NCBI GenBank assembly: GCA_934373235.1
Contig: CAKROW010000042.1
Location: forward strand, 1-24,081
Source: an uncultured Blautia sp.
Lineage (GTDB): Bacteria > Bacillota > Clostridia > Lachnospirales > Lachnospiraceae
Direction: 5' to 3'
DNA length: 24,081 nt
Position 1 is the stretch's first letter, and every line of letters starts with the position of its first letter. Positions 20,040 to 24,081 of this stretch are shown here, in pieces. Under the pieces are notes generated by a model. The model saw only the letters and a list, made by a program, of their open reading frames with translations, searched no databases and was not told the origin of the DNA. The translations under genes were made by a program, and so were the position numbers.

Positions 20040-23000
20040 ATGAGCAACGTAAGACGTGTGTATGTAGAAAAGAAACCTGCTTTTGCCATCAGGGCAAAAG
20101 AACTGAGACATGAGGTAAAAAGCTATCTTGGAATCAAGACTGTAACAGATGTAAGAGAGCTGATCAGATATGATGTGGAGAATATCTCCGACGAGGTATT
20201 TGAGAAGGCCTGCAAAACTGTATTTGCAGAGCCACCGGTAGATGATCTCTACCTGGAAAAATTCGATGTGGCTGAGGGAGCACGTGTTTTCTCTGTTGAG
20301 TATCTTCCGGGACAGTTTGACCAGAGAGCAGATTCCGCAGTTCAGTGTGTACAGTTCCTGGATGAGAATGCACAGCCGATCATCCGCTCTGCAACCACCT
20401 ATGTGATTGAGGGAGACATCACAGAGGAAGAATTTGAAGCGATCAAGCATCATTGTATTAACCCTGTGGATTCCCGTGAGACAGGAATGGAGAAACCGGC
20501 AACCCTGGTAACTGTATTCCCGGATCCTGCTGATGTGAAGATCTTTGAAGGATTCAAGGATATGCCTGAGGCAGAGCTTAAGGAGCTTTACACATCCCTG
20601 AACCTGGCTATGACATTCAAGGATTTTCTTCATATCCAGAATTATTTCAGGGACGAAGAAAAACGTGATCCTTCCATGACAGAGATCCGTGTACTGGATA
20701 CTTACTGGTCTGACCACTGCCGTCACACCACCTTTTCCACAGAGCTTACCGATGTAAAATTCGATGAGGGCGATTACAGAGCACCTATCGTTGACACATA
20801 CAACAGATATCTTGCAGACAGAGAAGAGCTTTACAAAGGCCGCAAAGATAAATTTGTCTGCCTGATGGATCTTGCACTTATGGCTATGAAGAAGCTGAAG
20901 GCAGAGGGCAAACTTGCAGATCAGGAAGAGTCCGATGAGATCAACGCCTGCAGTATTGTAGTACCGGTTGATGTTGACGGCAAGGATGAAGAATGGCTGA
21001 TCAATTTCAAGAACGAGACACATAACCATCCTACAGAGATCGAGCCTTTTGGTGGTGCGGCAACCTGTCTTGGCGGTGCCATCCGTGACCCGCTTTCCGG
21101 ACGTACTTATGTATATCAGGCAATGCGTGTGACAGGTGCAGCAGATCCTACCGTATCCGTAAAAGAGACCCTCAAGGGCAAACTTCCACAGAAGAAACTG
21201 GTAAGAAGTGCAGCTCACGGCTACAGCTCCTACGGAAACCAGATCGGTCTTGCAACCGGCTATGTAAAAGAAGTTTACCATCCGGATTATGTAGCGAAAC
21301 GTATGGAGATCGGAGCAGTTATGGGTGCTGCACCAAGACGTGCGGTTATCCGTGAGAATTCCGATCCGGGAGATATCATCATCCTTCTTGGCGGACGTAC
21401 CGGACGTGACGGAATCGGCGGTGCTACAGGTTCCTCCAAGGTGCACACAGAGGCTTCCATCGAGGTGTGCGGAGCAGAGGTACAGAAAGGTAATGCACCT
21501 ACAGAGCGTAAGATCCAGCGTATGTTCCGCAGAGAGGAAGTCAGCCATATCATCAAGAAATGTAATGACTTTGGTGCAGGCGGTGTTTCCGTTGCCATCG
21601 GAGAGCTGGCCCCCGGACTTCAGATCGATCTTGACAAGGTACCGAAGAAATATGCAGGCCTTGACGGAACAGAGATCGCTATTTCCGAGTCCCAGGAGCG
21701 TATGGCAGTAGTAGTGGATCCGAAAGATGTAGATACATTCCTGAAATATGCAAATGAGGAAAACCTTGAGGCGATCCCGGTTGCAGTTGTAACCGAAGAG
21801 CCGCGTCTGGTCCTTAACTGGAGAGGCAGTGAGATCGTAAATATCTCCCGTGCTTTCCTTGATACAAACGGTGCACATCAGGAGACAACTGTTGAGGTTG
21901 AGATCCCGTCCAGAGAAGGCAACCTTTTTGAGAAGCGTCCGGATGTAAAAGATGTAAAGGCAAAATGGATTGAGACACTTGCAGATCTTAATGTATGCTC
22001 TCAGAAGGGGCTGGTGGAAATGTTTGACGGTTCCATCGGTGCTGGCAGTGTGTTCATGCCATATGGCGGTAAATACCAGCTTACAGAGACACAGTCCATG
22101 GTTGCCAAGGTTCCGGTGCAGAACGGAAAGACCAACACAGTTACCATGATGAGCTATGGCTTTGATCCGTATTTATCTTCCTGGAGCCCTTACCACGGAG
22201 CTGCCTACGCAGTGACAGAGTCTGTTGCAAGGATCGTTGCAACAGGTGGTGATTACAAAAAGATCCGCTTTACTTTCCAGGAGTACTTCCGCCGCATGAC
22301 AGAGGATCCAAAGAGATGGAGCCAGCCGTTCTCTGCACTTCTTGGTGCATATGCGGCACAGATGGGCTTCGGACTTCCGTCTATCGGAGGAAAGGACAGT
22401 ATGTCCGGTACTTTCAATGATATCGATGTACCGCCTACACTGGTATCCTTTGCAGTAGATGTTGCAAAACTTAAAGACGTGATCACACCGGAGTTCAAAA
22501 AAGCAGGAAACAAGATCGTATGGCTGAAAGCTGCCAGGGATCAGTATGATCTTCCGGATTATGCAGGCATTATGGATCAGTATGATAAATTACACAATGA
22601 TATCCAGGCAGGCAGGGTAGTATCTGCATATGCACTTGACCGCCATGGTATTGCGGCAGCAGTTTCCAAGATGGCGTTTGGTAACAGCATGGGTGTAAAG
22701 ATCGAGCACAGCCTGGATCCGAGAGACTTCTTTGCACCTGGCTTCGGCGACATCATCATGGAAGTTCCGGCAGACAAAGTCGGTGAGCTTTCCATTACCT
22801 ATACAGTGATCGGTGAAGTAACAGATGATAATAAATTCTCCTATGGAAATACAGAGATCACAGTTGCTGAGGCAGAGTGTGCATGGAAGGAAACTCTGGA
22901 AAAAGTATTCAAGACTGCATCAGCAGAAAATGACAGCCAGGCCGAGCCTCTTTCAGAGAAGCTTTACAAGGCTGACAGCATTTATGTATGCAGACACAAG

Positions 23001-23804
23001 GTTGCAAAACCGCGGGTATTCATTCCGGTATTCCCGGGAACCAACTGTGAGTATGACAGCACACGTGCATTTGAACGTGCAGGGGCAGAGGTAGATGTAA
23101 AGGTATTTAAGAATCTGACAGCAGAGGATATCCGTGATTCTGTGGAACTGTTTGAGAAAGCCATTGACCAGGCACAGATCATTATGTTCCCGGGCGGATT
23201 CTCAGCAGGTGATGAGCCTGACGGATCAGCCAAGTTCTTTGCAACTGCTTTCCAGAATGAGAAGATAAAAGAGGCAGTTATGAAACTGGTAAATGAGAGA
23301 GACGGCCTTGCACTTGGTATCTGTAACGGATTCCAGGCACTTATCAAACTGGGCCTTGTACCTTACGGAGAAATCTGCGGACAGAAAGAGGATTCACCTA
23401 CACTGACATTTAATACCATTGGCCGTCACATTTCCAAGATGGTCTACACAAAGGTTGTAAGCAACAAGTCACCATGGCTTCAGAAAGCACAGCTTGGCGG
23501 TGTTTACTGTAATCCGGCTTCCCACGGAGAGGGACGCTTTGTGGCAGACGAGAAGTGGCTTAAGAAGCTGTTTGAGAACGGACAGGTTGCCACCCAGTAT
23601 GTGACACCGGATGGTGCGTTAAGCAGAGATGAGGAGTGGAATGTAAACGGTTCCTATCTGAACATTGAGGGAATCACAAGCCCGGATGGACGTATCCTTG
23701 GAAAGATGGCTCACAGCGAGCGCCGTGATGACGGTGTGGCTGTAAATATTTACGGACAGCAGGATATTAAGATCTTTGAGTCCGGTGTTGAGTATTTCAA
23801 ATAA
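20040..23804 (+). CDS. purL: Phosphoribosylformylglycinamidine synthase, single-chain
   Basis: Fourth step of purine synthesis: FGAR, glutamine and ATP give FGAM. This is the large single-chain type (1254 residues) combining the synthase and glutaminase parts that B. subtilis splits into PurS, PurL and PurQ. The synthase has FKNETHNHPTEIEPFGG near residue 325, LLGGRTGRDGIGGATGSSKV near 450, and SIGGKDSMSGTF near 785. The class I glutaminase begins near 990 (PRVFIPVFPGTNCEYDSTRA). Its nucleophile is C1095 in GICNGFQ, with H1162 and E1164 in SHGEGRF. The length fits the clostridial clade. AAAGGAG lies before the ATG. No other de novo purine gene is adjacent, so it is a stand-alone unit facing a LysR regulator. 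Confidence 0.95.
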   Translation: MSNVRRVYVEKKPAFAIRAKELRHEVKSYLGIKTVTDVRELIRYDVENISDEVFEKACKTVFAEPPVDDLYLEKFDVAEGARVFSVEYLPGQFDQRADSAVQCVQFLDENAQPIIRSATTYVIEGDITEEEFEAIKHHCINPVDSRETGMEKPATLVTVFPDPADVKIFEGFKDMPEAELKELYTSLNLAMTFKDFLHIQNYFRDEEKRDPSMTEIRVLDTYWSDHCRHTTFSTELTDVKFDEGDYRAPIVDTYNRYLADREELYKGRKDKFVCLMDLALMAMKKLKAEGKLADQEESDEINACSIVVPVDVDGKDEEWLINFKNETHNHPTEIEPFGGAATCLGGAIRDPLSGRTYVYQAMRVTGAADPTVSVKETLKGKLPQKKLVRSAAHGYSSYGNQIGLATGYVKEVYHPDYVAKRMEIGAVMGAAPRRAVIRENSDPGDIIILLGGRTGRDGIGGATGSSKVHTEASIEVCGAEVQKGNAPTERKIQRMFRREEVSHIIKKCNDFGAGGVSVAIGELAPGLQIDLDKVPKKYAGLDGTEIAISESQERMAVVVDPKDVDTFLKYANEENLEAIPVAVVTEEPRLVLNWRGSEIVNISRAFLDTNGAHQETTVEVEIPSREGNLFEKRPDVKDVKAKWIETLADLNVCSQKGLVEMFDGSIGAGSVFMPYGGKYQLTETQSMVAKVPVQNGKTNTVTMMSYGFDPYLSSWSPYHGAAYAVTESVARIVATGGDYKKIRFTFQEYFRRMTEDPKRWSQPFSALLGAYAAQMGFGLPSIGGKDSMSGTFNDIDVPPTLVSFAVDVAKLKDVITPEFKKAGNKIVWLKAARDQYDLPDYAGIMDQYDKLHNDIQAGRVVSAYALDRHGIAAAVSKMAFGNSMGVKIEHSLDPRDFFAPGFGDIIMEVPADKVGELSITYTVIGEVTDDNKFSYGNTEITVAEAECAWKETLEKVFKTASAENDSQAEPLSEKLYKADSIYVCRHKVAKPRVFIPVFPGTNCEYDSTRAFERAGAEVDVKVFKNLTAEDIRDSVELFEKAIDQAQIIMFPGGFSAGDEPDGSAKFFATAFQNEKIKEAVMKLVNERDGLALGICNGFQALIKLGLVPYGEICGQKEDSPTLTFNTIGRHISKMVYTKVVSNKSPWLQKAQLGGVYCNPASHGEGRFVADEKWLKKLFENGQVATQYVTPDGALSRDEEWNVNGSYLNIEGITSPDGRILGKMAHSERRDDGVAVNIYGQQDIKIFESGVEYFK

Positions 23805-23836
23805 TAAAGATCTTCAGCAATAATTTCAAATATCAG

Positions 23837-23885
23837 TTACCGGAGATATTGTCTGGCCCTGTGTCAGGCAGTATCTCCCGGGTAA
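23837..23885 (+). terminator. Hairpin after purL, probable weak terminator
   Basis: TTACC plus GGAGATA pairs with TATCTCC plus GGTAA across a 2-nt bulge, and GTCTG/CAGGC extends it inward. The stem is strong but no T-tract follows immediately; seven T bases come about 16 nt later. Confidence 0.45.
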
Positions 23886-23927
23886 TTGACAAAATTATAG
23901 ATTTTTTTCAAAAAATTAAAAAAAGTG

Positions 23928-23956
23928 TTGACAAGAGGTAATTCCCATTATATAAT
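23928..23956 (+). promoter_or_regulatory. Perfect consensus promoter for tRNA-Val
   Basis: TTGACA (23928-23933), 17 bp, TATAAT (23951-23956). Strong promoters of this kind are usual for stable RNA genes. The tRNA begins about 51 nt downstream of the -10 box. Confidence 0.85.
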
Positions 23957-24007
23957 AGCAAAGCAAGTTGTGAACGGGAAATAATCCTGTGCACTACAAG
24001 CAGTTAT

Positions 24008-24080
24008 GGGATCTTAGCTCAGCTGGGAGAGCATCTGCCTTACAAGCAGAGGGTCATAGGTTCGAGCCCTATAGGTCCCA
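24008..24080 (+). tRNA. tRNA-Val (anticodon UAC)
   Basis: The 73-nt cloverleaf is complete. The acceptor stem GGGATCT/AGGTCCC has one T-G pair; the D arm is GCTC/GAGC; the anticodon stem is TCTGC/GCAGA with loop CTTACAA, so the anticodon is TAC. The T arm is ATAGG-TTCGAGC-CCTAT and the discriminator base is A. The next visible base is T, so CCA is not encoded. The window ends one base later, so further tRNA genes may follow. Confidence 0.97.
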
Positions 24081-24081
24081 T

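Noticed and set aside
19914..21878. Long minus-strand ORF (654 codons) opposite purL
   Set aside because: It lies almost wholly antisense to purL, and the protein is Cys-rich with no motif or ribosome binding site. The same codon-usage artefact explains it.

Overview
The window is low-to-mid-GC Firmicutes DNA. The ribosomal gene order, RpoA and S4 sequences, MurT/GatD pair, clade-II type PurL and AAGGAGG ribosome binding sites point to the family Lachnospiraceae (gut Clostridia). A Blautia-like genus is my guess, not something the sequence proves.

Layout. (1) 6-4207: the distal spc cluster, rpsE-rpmD-rplO-secY-adk-map-infA, closed by an intrinsic terminator. (2) 4208-7607: a 3.4-kb interruption between infA and rpmJ, which are normally adjacent. 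It holds a 713-residue secreted acidic/beta-helix protein and a convergent YoaK/DUF1275 membrane protein, with a bidirectional terminator between them. A fresh promoter then restarts ribosomal transcription. (3) 7608-11138: rpmJ (37 codons, GTG start), a 307-bp spacer dense in RNA-like structure, then the alpha operon rpsM-rpsK-rpsD-rpoA-rplQ and a terminator. (4) 11217-14216: an anchored GDPD-like protein followed by murT-gatD, the lipid II amidation enzymes. (5) 14294-16366: an HTH/WCX-type regulator with an orphan ChvE-like sugar-binding lipoprotein. (6) 16545-18811: xpt on the minus strand, diverging from a consensus promoter that drives a small hypothetical protein, a His-rich CsoR-type regulator and an Mrp/NBP35 ATPase. 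(7) 18923-24080: a LysR regulator diverging from the 1254-residue purL, then tRNA-Val(UAC) behind a perfect consensus promoter.

Most genes are housekeeping: translation, secretion, purine metabolism and cell-wall amidation. The most unusual material is non-coding. The rpmJ-rpsM spacer can fold into a long-range 13-bp helix enclosing three hairpins, with a competing alternative pairing. It also has two GNRA-capped hairpins and is bounded by an 8-bp direct repeat. A 39-nt imperfect palindrome occurs three times, each time directly after the T-tract of an intrinsic terminator, and one copy carries a base-pair-preserving double change. Additional hairpins lie in the secY-adk, rpmJ-leader and rpoA-rplQ gaps.

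I saw no rRNA, CRISPR array, insertion sequence or prophage gene. All family assignments come from reading motifs; no database search was run.
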